Positions 24,901 through 29,021 of a DNA stretch of 30,534 bases are shown piece by piece (position 1 is the first letter of the stretch; each line of letters opens with the position of its first letter). A model generated the notes under the pieces. The model made no database searches, was not told where the DNA came from, and saw nothing but the letters and a program-made list of their open reading frames with translations. Made by a program: the position numbers and the translations under genes. Location of the stretch: contig BLXT01003952.1 of NCBI GenBank assembly GCA_019648995.1, positions 1,483,507 through 1,514,040 on the forward strand. Reading direction: 5' to 3'. Source of the stretch: Plakobranchus ocellatus. Taxonomy: Eukaryota; Mollusca; Gastropoda; Plakobranchidae.

Positions 24901-27700
24901 CACACTTGGAGTTGTTTTATCATCATCATCATCATCATCATCATCGCCACCATCATTGTAGAGGTCAAGATCAACAAGGTCTTCCTGAGAGGAGGACTTC
25001 ACCTCAGCTGCCACAGAAATGAGATTGTCAGCTTAGAAGGAATACAAGAAAAGCAATCAATATACTGGCTATGTCTTTGGGCAAAAATTCTCAACAAGAA
25101 AAGTGGTTCCATTTATTGCATTGATTGATGATATGTAGGCAAGCTTTCCTCCTCTCTTTTCCTCCACAAACAGAGCTGAAGCCACAGGTAAGAGTGTAGC
25201 TGGGCTTGAGATGGTAACATGTAATCAGAATGCAAGATTCATGTAGACATCAGAGGTAATTGTGGAAATCTTATCCCCAAAACAAGAAATAAGATTCACG
25301 TAACTTTTTACATATCTATGCATTATTTGCTAGAATCTTTCCTTTTGCCTCTGAAATGCTAAATAATTCACTATTGTGACATATTTTTTCTAATTTCAGG
25401 GCTACCTATAATGTGGGAAATTTGATGAACTTCTTGTTTGCATGAGAATTCTCAAAGTAATAAAAACTTACGGAATTCAGCACCATCATCACTGCCAGAG
25501 GTTCTTCCATCATCTGATCTCATCTCCCACGAATCTGGTGGGTCATTCTGTTCTTTATCTGTTTCTTAGGTGTGTAAAAACAGAAAATACAAGTTTTAAG
25601 TAGGGGAGTGCAAATGCATTGGGATGGAACATTTACAAGTCTTCATGCCAGTCTGAATGAGCCACCAGTTGCAATGAACACATTATAGACCAGTGACATG
25701 ATTATTTCAAAATAATTTTTGCACGTTAGAAAGCTAGAAGGAGCTAAGTTGTATCAGTACCACAAAGTATTAAGACTGGATTGTTTTGGCCGAAAGCATT
25801 TTCATGAAAGTAAAATTTACTCCACATCTCTTTTGATCCAAATTATTACGTGCACCATTTAACTAATTAGAACTTGTCTCACTTTAAGTGAATCTTTCTT
25901 TAAAAAAAGGCCCTCATTTCTTAAGCATTGCAACATTATCCTTCCTCTTATTTTTAATGTATACACTATAACATTTTGCATTGTTTGGCTCAAGAAATAA
26001 ACAATGTGCCAGAAATATTGTTTAAATCTTCAAGCACCAAACCTAAATTGTTTCTCTCTTTCATTGCAATTTTTCAAAACCATGCTAATAAAAATAATAA
26101 TAGTATGAAAAGATACGAAAATAAAAAATTTGATTTTTTTAAAACTTACAAACAAGACAATAAAATCTAAGTTTACTAAGTCAATGTTTTGATGCATATA
26201 TGTTATTGAACCCATCAACGGTTAGATGATATACCTCTTTCGGACCCATGATTGAAGAGTCATTGCAAATTTTGGGGGCAAGTTAGCTAACCACTGCACC
26301 CACCTCAAAGATTTCCACTTATTTTTGTTTTTTTTTTTTGGCTCAGTCTAAAGAATCGAGTCCAAATGAGCCTTAAGCTAATGCTGTTAAAAGTATTTGA
26401 TATCAACAGTTAAGTGCAATTCACTGACCTTTTTCCTTGTCTGCATATACAAAAGTTGTGTTTGAAGTGGAAGATGCTGTGCTAACAGGGACTACTTCAA
26501 CAGGGAATGGATTTGATAATGGTAAAAAGTTTGAAGACACAGCAGGGATGATGGCCGTCACAACTCCGGCATTTGATCTTTTATAACTTGCACCGCTGCC
26601 CCAACTGGGACCTGAGCCAAAAACATGCAACACAAAACAAGCATATTTAACAGAAATAGTTTTTCAATGTAATTGAAAAATCTTAAAATAACAGATCTAA
26701 TAGGTGATAATTTAATGTCTTATATAGATGACAATTAAGATGTAGGAATAGTTCAAAACCTAGAGAGATTTAGATCAAGATTCTGAGCCACAAATTTAAA
26801 ACCTGAAAGTACTGCAAGTTTTCTTGTCTAAAATCACTCTGTTTTAGCCTTTTTGTACAAAAATTTTCAGAACAGGAGTTTATACCATAGAGGAACACAA
26901 TTTCTTATGTACATGCACTAAAAATGTCAAAAAAAAAATAATTTTTTTTTTCAAATGGCAATATCTCAAAAACTATCGACAAAATTTAAAAATCAGCTTG
27001 TGTTTTCAGCATAAAGGGACTTACAGAGAATGTTTCTGACTCTATTTTCATGTCTACCGGCTTAAAGACCCTTTTCCTTGACATACATCTAGATACATAA
27101 ATTTAGAAAAAGGTACTTCTTTAAGACATTTTACGCACGATGTTATTTTACACCAGCCATACTAAACTCATGAGAAACCTAAGAAATCTTGATATCTAGC
27201 TACCTATCCATAAAGGAAATTAATTTTAAAGGTATTAAAAGAAAACTGCATGAGTCATGAATGACCTGCTCCTGTGGTATTATGCCATGGTCTCTTGCTG
27301 GACTGCGGAGAAGTGGTGTGACTGCTGTCATGGTCATCTCCATCCTTCAGTGTGTCCAGCAAATCACGGATGTTCTTTTCCTTGGACTTATCCATAGATA
27401 CAGTTGACCTCTGGGGGAAAATAAGCATATCATGTGTGAAAGTCAATGAGGATAGTTGTGGGCTGTGTCACAGCCATTATTCAGCGCTCACTGCAAAAAA
27501 TGAGTTTTTGGTCTTTAAAATCTTATATAATATTAACAATTTTTGAATAAGTAAGGATATTTCATTTCAGATCGGTCATGTAGAATCTTTCAATTGCTAG
27601 ACAAATGTATTGCCACTGACAATTGTTTTTCTTCATAAGATTTCTTCATTTCAGGCAGTATTTTTATGCTAAAATTCTACCACACACAAAAACTTACTAA

Positions 27701-27751
<51 letters not shown>

Positions 27752-29021
27752 TAACATTGTTTGTACTTTCGTGTATGAATTCATAATCTCATATATGATA
27801 TTTTCATGTTTAAAAGTTCTGCCATACACAAATTTATTGCCAATAAAATTTTTTAGGCTTTTGAGTAATTACTTTATCTCTCAAAAGGTATAATTTTAAT
27901 TTCTTGAATCTTCTACCATAAGTATACCCACAATTATCATCACTTAAATTTTGTGAACTTTTATGAAGATTCTTTACTTCATTGGAGGGTTTTTTATGCT
28001 TACAAAAAAAAACAAAAAACTATGCTATGTAGTTTAAGTCTACACATATATAGAAAGAAGGCAAAAGTATAAGATAAACATCTAGATATGAAAATCTCAC
28101 ATTTGTCTTTTCTTTCTTCTCTTTACGAGCCTGAGATCTCCTGGCGTACCACATCCCAATCGCTCGACCCCTCAGGTGAGGCGGTGGTTTGTTACCCCTC
28201 GCAGCAATAGCATCCTCATCCTCTTCTTCATCATCATCATCATCATCGTAATTGCCACTGAATCTACCTAAACAGCATATATAAAGTTGCATGTGAATGC
28301 TTAAAATTCAATTCTAAAGCAGATGTATTTGAGACAGTCTAGGCACACATTTGGTATAAATCCTCTACCATGGGACACAGAAAACTTGCAATGATTTGAC
28401 TTGAAACATATTCCATATATTAAAATTTTTTTGCCACTTAGATAAGAAAAAACTCTCTTTCTCGTGTGATGTTTTATGGTAAATCTACTTTTAAAACATT
28501 TCCAACTGATCTTTGAAAAATGTGCTTCTTTAATGTGTTAAATTGAGTTCTTGTGAATGCATAGACTATCTATCTCCTAGTCCTTGTCATGTACTTTCCT
28601 TCACTCTAAATTTCTGTTCATATCTTAGAAGGAATCTAATAAAATATAAAATTTAGAACTCTCATGCTGCTTTTAGTTTTAGCTAATGATCTTTTTTTAA
28701 AAGACTGAATACATTTTTATTTATGAACAAAATATTAAAAAAACCTTTTTCCTGATCTCTATTACTGTATGCTTGGCTAGATGAGCCTCCGACTCCGTGC
28801 TTTTGTCTGTTTCTCCAACCGCTAAATTGCTCAGCTCCATCCGTGTTGCTATAGCTTTGTGTTTGTTCTCTATAACCTCTGTTGTTACCTCGATCTACCC
28901 ATCTATCTTGCCTGTTGTATGAACCAAAACCTCCTTGACTAGAGTGCGAGAAATCATCCCAACCTTGCCTGTCGTTTGAGGGTCCTCTGCCTCTCCGACC
29001 ATAACCACCTCTGTGACTCAT
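1749..29021 (-). CDS. DHX36: DHX36/RHAU-type DEAH-box G-quadruplex helicase, complete 29-exon gene
   Basis: Coding exons in transcript order: 29021-28745, 28267-28101, 27410-27266, 26611-26429, 25558-25472, 25007-24843, 23474-23332, 21876-21802, 21160-21065, 20800-20715, 18733-18659, 18152-17986, 17648-17567, 17012-16899, 16384-16282, 15188-15101, 13988-13868, 13072-12929, 11648-11531, 10799-10701, 9457-9284, 8120-8034, 6872-6795, 5882-5783, 4675-4579, 4254-4131, 3383-3309, 2647-2570, 1943-1749. All introns are GT-AG, and the total of 3543 nt gives 1180 aa plus TGA. Visible motifs: RHAU-specific motif (~121-137), Walker A GETGCGKT (405-412), TQPRR (437-441), DEIH (511-514), SAT (543-545), motif IV LVFVPGW (660-666), motif V TNIAETS (719-725), motif [10 protein letters not shown] (766-773). 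Family knowledge: DHX36 is an ATP-dependent 3'-5' helicase that resolves G-quadruplexes in DNA and mRNA, in nucleus and cytoplasm. Human DHX36 is about 1008 aa; the extra length here lies mostly before the helicase core. The RHAU motif separates it from other DEAH/RHA proteins. The full model is inferred without transcript data. Confidence 0.95.
2570..2647 (-). CDS. DHX36: DHX36 exon 28: C-terminal region
   Basis: Residues 1091-1116. [19 protein letters not shown] and STAQLVK matches family QETIAVDEWIVFQSPARIAHLVK. Acceptor GACATACCAG; donor AAG/GTCAGC; phase 0 both sides. The intron 2648-3308 shows nothing recognisable. Confidence 0.96.
3309..3383 (-). CDS. DHX36: DHX36 exon 27: OB-fold end
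   Basis: Residues 1066-1090. [20 protein letters not shown] then IQILQ matches family IYLYDCTEVSPYCLLFFGGDISIQ. 75 nt, phase 0 both sides; acceptor TGATACCAG, donor CAG/GTACGA. The intron 3384-4130 has poly-A/T runs and no gene signal. Confidence 0.97.
4131..4254 (-). CDS. DHX36: DHX36 exon 26: OB-fold
   Basis: Residues 1024-1065. [20 protein letters not shown] then a segment ending [14 protein letters not shown] aligns with family KVYTKTDGLVAVHPKSVNVEQTDFHYNWLIYHLKMRTS. HPKSVN is the diagnostic core. Acceptor CCCTTTTCAG; donor AAG/GTTTGT, phase 0. Confidence 0.97.
4579..4675 (-). CDS. DHX36: DHX36 exon 25: OB-fold entry
   Basis: Residues 992-1023 plus two bases. [20 protein letters not shown] matches family NEKIIKAVICAGLYPKVAKI, the strongly conserved start of the OB-fold region in DEAH helicases, then [12 protein letters not shown]. 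Acceptor TTCTCTGCAG; donor CCCAG/GTAAGT, phase 2. Confidence 0.97.
4742..4944. mobile_element. hAT-like non-autonomous element (MITE)
   Basis: A 187-bp insertion (4750-4936) has terminal inverted repeats AGGGGTGGGAG / CTCCCACCCCT and is flanked by 8-bp direct repeats gctactgc and gctactgt (7 of 8). An 8-bp target duplication and AGGGGTGGG-type termini are typical of hAT elements. There is no coding capacity. It lies in the intron between exons 24 and 25 and contains caagatggcgacgg, a YY1-like sequence. Confidence 0.7.
5783..5882 (-). CDS. DHX36: DHX36 exon 24: end of ratchet-like domain
   Basis: Residues 959-991 plus one base. [20 protein letters not shown] aligns with family MLHNMKGQFAEHLLGAGFVSS, then [13 protein letters not shown]. 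Acceptor TTGCTGTTCAG. The donor is ambiguous: AGTG/GTTTGT (5783) gives NS-D, while A/GTGGTT (5786) gives N and removes one residue. Both are in phase and both are weak. Confidence 0.88.
6699..6742 (-). repeat. Single copy of exon 23 3' edge
   Basis: About 95 bp downstream of the exon 23 donor, a 44-bp segment repeats the exon end: reading minus, [11 protein letters not shown] resembles exon [11 protein letters not shown], and it is followed by a usable donor CTTAG/GTAGCC. The match centres on gagagaaaat.ctgcc on the plus strand. Confidence 0.6.
6795..6872 (-). CDS. DHX36: DHX36 exon 23: ratchet-like domain
   Basis: Residues 933-958. [20 protein letters not shown] then SENTLK matches family GWEEARRRGFRYEKDYCWEYFLSSNTLQ. 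A CT microsatellite (6899-6939 as GA on the plus strand) lies just upstream of the acceptor (AATCCCTCAG). Donor AAG/GTGAGA, phase 0. The 3' edge is copied at 6699-6742. Confidence 0.96.
6899..6955 (+). repeat. (GA)n microsatellite upstream of exon 23
   Basis: About 20 GA units (6899-6939), then a degenerate purine tract. On the transcribed strand this is an extended CT tract 27 nt upstream of the exon 23 acceptor, so it may act as or extend the polypyrimidine tract. Confidence 0.85.
7828..7965 (-). mobile_element. Decayed tRNA-derived SINE
   Basis: Reading minus: GACACAGTGTCTAATGAGTG resembles a Pol III A box region, then GCAAGCTTGAGTCTC resembles a B box, then a tail with GACCTGCCAGAGGTC. 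The same order occurs at 10168-10300 and 14895-15025. Confidence 0.5.
8034..8120 (-). CDS. DHX36: DHX36 exon 22: ratchet-like domain
   Basis: Residues 904-932. [20 protein letters not shown] then HIMLINAYR aligns with family GKEKIADARRKELAKDTRSDHLTVVNAF. Acceptor TGTCCTGCAG; donor AGA/GTAAGT (consensus). Phase 0 both sides. Confidence 0.97.
9284..9457 (-). CDS. DHX36: DHX36 exon 21: ratchet-like domain
   Basis: Residues 846-903. [20 protein letters not shown] and [20 protein letters not shown] are almost identical to family [39 protein letters not shown], followed by [17 protein letters not shown]. This is one of the strongest family signatures in the window. Phase 0 both sides; acceptor CGTACACAG, donor TTG/GTAAGG. 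The intron 8121-9283 shows A/T homopolymers only. Confidence 0.98.
9605..9830 (+). repeat. Intronic ~54-bp tandem repeat, about four degenerate units
   Basis: Units begin with attaagtgg-like sequence at about 9606, 9660, 9714 and 9770 and share gaaaaagtctaatga. They lie in the intron between exons 20 and 21 and do not resemble a nearby exon. The open frame through them follows from a unit length divisible by three. Confidence 0.65.
10168..10300 (-). mobile_element. Decayed tRNA-derived SINE
   Basis: Reading minus: GGTGGTACAGTGAATAGTGC (A-box-like), then TGCAGTTGTGAGCTCTGCC (B-box-like), then tail CTGGCCTGATGAAAGGCCTG. The tail is shared with 13752-13800 and, in part, with 14895-15025. Confidence 0.55.
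10701..10799 (-). CDS. DHX36: DHX36 exon 20: winged-helix/ratchet segment
   Basis: Residues 813-845. [19 protein letters not shown] and [14 protein letters not shown] align with family ILRLGGIAYFLSRLMDPPSNEAVLLSIRHLMEL. Phase 0 both sides; acceptor TCATTACCAG, donor CTG/GTACAT. The acceptor and first codons are reiterated in the upstream intron (10871-11150). Confidence 0.95.
10774..11150 (-). repeat. Tandem array of exon 20 5'-edge copies
   Basis: The exon edge (10774-10822: acaatcatcccaagcttcag, then acceptor and GA-rich tract) is echoed at about 10871, 10949, 11028 and weakly 11118, with spacing of 78-97 bp. The acceptor CAG is intact in the copies at 10949 and 11028. The 10949 copy still reads LLKLRMIV after its AG, against LLKLGMIV in the exon. 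The pyrimidine tract and a (TA)n insertion vary among units. Confidence 0.75.
11531..11648 (-). CDS. DHX36: DHX36 exon 19: winged-helix domain start
   Basis: Residues 773-812. [15 protein letters not shown] and [17 protein letters not shown] match family VQPGHCYHLYNGLRA...[16 protein letters not shown] at the junction of RecA2 and the winged helix. Human has P where this has R in MLRTRLEE. Acceptor TTGTTACAG; donor AAG/GTTTGA is weak but keeps phase 0. Confidence 0.95.
11896..12299. repeat. Candidate inverted-repeat element
   Basis: ggaccattccatg (11896-11908) and its near reverse complement catggaatggccc (12287-12299) flank ~380 bp of AT-rich sequence with palindromic acacgtg/acatgt motifs. 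It could be a small DNA-transposon remnant. The match is short and no target duplication is evident. Confidence 0.3.
12929..13072 (-). CDS. DHX36: DHX36 exon 18: motif V end and arginine-finger motif VI
   Basis: Residues 725-772 plus two bases. [17 protein letters not shown] completes motif V; human DHX36 has VIDGGK where this has [21 protein letters not shown] leads into motif [10 protein letters not shown] (766-773), whose arginines contact ATP. Acceptor TACTTTCAG; donor GGAAG/GTACCT, phase 2. Confidence 0.98.
13752..13800 (-). mobile_element. SINE tail fragment
   Basis: Reading minus: CACCCTGTCCTGATCAAGGG then CCTGAAAGCCTGAG, the same tail as the element at 10168-10300, without a recognisable tRNA-like head. 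Confidence 0.45.
13868..13988 (-). CDS. DHX36: DHX36 exon 17: RecA2, first part of motif V
   Basis: Residues 685-724 plus two bases. [19 protein letters not shown] and [14 protein letters not shown] are near-identical to the family ([37 protein letters not shown]). Motif V starts at TNIAET (719-724). Acceptor TCTACAG; donor ACCAG/GTACTT, phase 2. Confidence 0.98.
14895..15025 (-). mobile_element. Decayed tRNA-derived SINE
   Basis: Reading minus: GAGTGGTATTAGCACACAG (A-box-like), then GTAGTGGGTTCATCTCC (good B-box match), then tail TTCTGGCCTGACGAGGGTC. It sits in the intron between exons 16 and 17. Confidence 0.55.
15101..15188 (-). CDS. DHX36: DHX36 exon 16: motif IV
   Basis: Residues 656-684 plus one base. 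[20 protein letters not shown] contains motif IV and matches family DGAILVFLPGWDNISTLHD. Acceptor GCCACACTAG; donor TCTG/GTAAGC, phase 1. The intron 15189-16281 includes a decayed tRNA-like SINE head near 15500. Confidence 0.97.
15500..15562 (+). mobile_element. Decayed tRNA-like SINE head, opposite strand
   Basis: acagctcaatgggtagaata resembles a tRNA A box (TAGCTCAGTTGGTAGA-like), and ggatcatgtttcaaact, about 30 bp later, resembles a degraded B box. It is not a functional tRNA, because the arms do not pair. Confidence 0.45.
16282..16384 (-). CDS. DHX36: DHX36 exon 15: start of RecA2
   Basis: Residues 621-655. [20 protein letters not shown] and [14 protein letters not shown] align with family YSASTVDVIEMMEDDKVDLNLIVALIRYI. 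The acceptor TATTGATAG is pyrimidine-poor. The first ~20 coding bases are copied about 110 bp away in the upstream intron (16472-16500). Donor GAA/GTGAGT, phase 0. Confidence 0.93.
16472..16500 (-). repeat. Short copy of exon 15 5' edge
   Basis: About 25 of 30 bases match 16361-16390, which spans the exon 15 acceptor and first codons, at an offset of 110 bp. The core tctatagttctatggctg is identical. In the copy the acceptor AG has become AA. Confidence 0.6.
16899..17012 (-). CDS. DHX36: DHX36 exon 14: basic/acidic insert between RecA domains
   Basis: Residues 583-620 plus two bases. After GYIPDASRQ there is an Arg-rich stretch ([11 protein letters not shown]), then an acidic one ([12 protein letters not shown]). 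In human DHX36 this position carries a longer charged insert (KRGFMQGHV...RELRRRYS), so location is conserved but sequence is not. The frame is fixed by phase 2 on both sides. Acceptor TCCACCCACAG; donor GGGGAA/GTGAGC. Confidence 0.9.
17567..17648 (-). CDS. DHX36: DHX36 exon 13: end of RecA1
   Basis: Residues 556-582 plus two bases. [20 protein letters not shown] aligns with family NCPMIHIPGFTFPVVEYLLEDVIE, the strand-turn after motif III, and ends EEVIEMT. Acceptor CTATCCACAG; donor ACTGG/GTAGGA, phase 2. Confidence 0.96.
17986..18152 (-). CDS. DHX36: DHX36 exon 12: DEIH box (motif II) and SAT (motif III)
   Basis: Residues 500-555 plus one base. [19 protein letters not shown] carries the Walker B/DEIH box (511-514), whose Asp and Glu coordinate Mg2+ and activate water. 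[19 protein letters not shown] carries SAT (543-545), which couples hydrolysis to unwinding. Strong T-rich acceptor (T-run then CAG); donor TTTTG/GTAAGA, phase 1. All catalytic residues are intact. Confidence 0.98.
18659..18733 (-). CDS. DHX36: DHX36 exon 11 (copy A): motif Ib
   Basis: Residues 475-499. [20 protein letters not shown] contains motif Ib (TTGI, 488-491) and aligns with family KQGSILYCTTGIILQWLQSD. The copy has an acceptor (CTGACAG) and a donor (CC/GTGAGT), and its 75 nt keep phase 2 in and 2 out. It is the only copy whose donor is in the assembly. A near-identical second copy lies across the N gap. Confidence 0.95.
19098..19912. other. Assembly gap (815 N)
   Basis: An unbroken run of N. 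Its left flank ends in gtgagaagctt and its right flank begins gatctccttcc. About 440 bp before the gap (18660-19097) repeats, in the same orientation, just after it (19913-20352), as expected when two overlapping contig ends are scaffolded apart. If so, the true distance is negative and no sequence is missing. Confidence 0.95.
19913..19986 (-). other. DHX36: Exon 11 copy B, cut by the gap (probable allelic duplicate)
   Basis: 74 of the 75 exon-11 bases are present and encode the same peptide as copy A; the last base and the donor are lost in the N run. The acceptor here (TTACCTGGCAG) is slightly better than in copy A. The downstream 365 bp of intron also match copy A. Most likely this is the other end of an unmerged contig overlap. 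A real duplicated, symmetric 25-codon exon is the alternative. Confidence 0.8.
20715..20800 (-). CDS. DHX36: DHX36 exon 10: RecA1 middle
   Basis: Residues 447-474 plus two bases. [13 protein letters not shown] and GYQIRLE match the DEAH-family [11 protein letters not shown]...GYQIRL segment of RecA1. Acceptor TTTTGTCAG; donor AC/GTGAGT. Phase 2 out, matching either copy of exon 11. Confidence 0.97.
21065..21160 (-). CDS. DHX36: DHX36 exon 9: motif Ia
   Basis: Residues 415-446. [13 protein letters not shown] aligns with family VTQFILDNYIERG, and [12 protein letters not shown] contains motif Ia TQPRR (437-441), which contacts the nucleic-acid backbone. Phase 0 on both sides; acceptor TTTTCTCAG, donor TCT/GTAAGG. 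The intron 21161-21801 has several A/T homopolymers and no other feature seen. Confidence 0.97.
21802..21876 (-). CDS. DHX36: DHX36 exon 8: Walker A (motif I)
   Basis: Residues 390-414. [19 protein letters not shown] contains the P-loop GETGCGKT (405-412) that binds ATP phosphates, preceded by the adenine-side strand. All the invariant residues (GxGKT) are present. The exon is 75 nt, phase 0 on both sides, with acceptor TTGTTTCCAG and donor CAG/GTAAAT. Nothing is broken. Confidence 0.98.
22809..23367 (-). repeat. Tandem array of exon 7 3'-edge copies
   Basis: The motif gacaaccctacctctctcat recurs at 22809, 23043, 23118, 23193 (75 bp period for the last three) and, diverged, about 23251. The true exon edge is at 23321-23367. 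Each unit carries a degraded copy of the last ~11 codons of exon 7, the donor and early intron. The donor GAGAG/GTAGGG is intact at 23043 and 23118, GT is lost at 23193, and the 22809 unit reads AAAT/GTAGGG. Because 75 is a multiple of three, a frame stays open through three units, which is a by-product. Confidence 0.85.
23332..23474 (-). CDS. DHX36: DHX36 exon 7: entry to the helicase core
   Basis: Residues 342-389. After an acidic amphipathic stretch ([20 protein letters not shown]) it ends [12 protein letters not shown], matching the family's FREKLPSYGMQ just before the RecA1 domain. Acceptor TTTTCTTCAG; donor AGAGAG/GTAGGG, phase 0. The last ~35 coding bases and the donor are copied several times in the downstream intron (22809-23300). 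Confidence 0.95.
23563..24417. mobile_element. 855-bp inverted-repeat element, non-coding DNA-transposon-like
   Basis: The inverted arms share a 24-bp core, gcggcacaggaaaacaagga plus caaa at 23582-23605, with the reverse complement at 24368-24391 (one mismatch). Looser similarity continues outward to CAGTTTTC / GAAAACTG. The interior is AT-rich, without an open frame of transposase character, and includes tctagatc-type palindromes. No clear target duplication was seen. It lies between exons 6 and 7. Confidence 0.6.
24843..25007 (-). CDS. DHX36: DHX36 exon 6: linker with nine-Asp tract
   Basis: Residues ~287-341. It begins [17 protein letters not shown], then a run of nine Asp codons (residues 308-316, all GAT; bases about 24920-24946) and ends YPYGAESG. 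The Asp tract is a CAT microsatellite read on the minus strand. A second acceptor at 25032/25031 (TTCCTTCTAAG) is in phase and would add eight residues, so the 5' boundary is ambiguous. The donor is TCAG/GTATGG, phase 1. Confidence 0.85.
25472..25558 (-). CDS. DHX36: DHX36 exon 5: acidic/Ser linker
   Basis: Residues 258-286. It includes [20 protein letters not shown], which is acidic and Ser-rich. The acceptor is AAGAAACAG and the donor TTCC/GTAAGT is near consensus. Phase 1 is kept on both sides. The SW pair may correspond to the ISWFAPED region of the human linker, but that alignment is weak. The intron 25559-26428 holds one possible decayed SINE head near 26230-26300 and otherwise nothing recognised. 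Confidence 0.85.
26429..26611 (-). CDS. DHX36: DHX36 exon 4: low-complexity linker
   Basis: Residues ~197-257. It reads [16 protein letters not shown], then a Val/Pro/Ser/Thr-rich stretch with no family homology that I recognise, ending YADKEKG. Support comes from a consensus acceptor (TTTTTGGCTCAG), a donor (AAAAAG/GTCAGT) and exact phase continuity with exons 3 and 5. It lies in the variable linker between the RHAU motif and RecA1, which is much longer here than in human DHX36. The intron 26612-27265 holds no feature I can name. Confidence 0.85.
27266..27410 (-). CDS. DHX36: DHX36 exon 3: helix after the RHAU motif
   Basis: Residues 149-196 plus one base. It opens [21 protein letters not shown], aligning with the family segment VVHMDERREEQIVQLLN that directly follows the RHAU motif. 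It then passes into a hydrophilic Asp/Ser/Thr/His-rich linker ([17 protein letters not shown]). The acceptor has a good pyrimidine tract (TTTTCCCCCAG). Phase 0 in, phase 1 out. The upstream intron (27411-28100) contains a 38-A run and a degenerate duplication. Confidence 0.92.
27712..27749 (+). repeat. 38-nt A homopolymer with flanking degenerate duplication
   Basis: An uninterrupted run of A in the exon 2-3 intron. The sequence before it (gctaaaattctaccacacac, from 27668) is echoed after it (gtttaaaagttctgccatac, from ~27808), so the run sits inside a ~140-bp degenerate duplication. Its length in the assembly may be unreliable. Confidence 0.7.
28101..28267 (-). CDS. DHX36: DHX36 exon 2: acidic run and RHAU-specific G-quadruplex-binding motif
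   Basis: Residues 93-148. After GRFSGNY comes an unbroken Asp/Glu stretch (residues 100-111: six Asp, then a Glu/Asp mix), followed by [19 protein letters not shown] (120-138). That is the RHAU-specific motif, which forms the helix that stacks on the terminal tetrad of parallel G-quadruplexes in the known family. This motif is the decisive evidence for DHX36 rather than another DEAH helicase. A Lys/Glu-rich helix (KEKKEK) follows. The donor is GTGAG at phase 0. The acidic codons come from a CAT/CTT-type repeat on the plus strand. Confidence 0.95.
28745..29021 (-). CDS. DHX36: DHX36 exon 1: start codon and Gly/Arg/Ser/Gln-rich N-terminus
   Basis: Residues 1-92 plus one base. The start is the ATG at 29021-29019 (context AAAACTATGA, A at -3), opening with [13 protein letters not shown], an RGG-like basic patch. 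The rest is low-complexity G/S/N/Q/R/Y sequence, for example [13 protein letters not shown]. Human DHX36 also has a Gly-rich N-terminus, so the position fits, although the composition here is more Gln/Tyr/Ser-rich. The donor after GAAAAAG leaves phase 1. The intron 28268-28744 (477 bp) holds nothing I recognise. A further upstream start in a 5' UTR exon cannot be excluded. Confidence 0.85.

Noticed and set aside
24839..24946. CRISPR-like or regulatory array of CAT units
   Set aside because: It is a perfect triplet repeat inside coding exon 6 in a eukaryotic gene, with no spacers.
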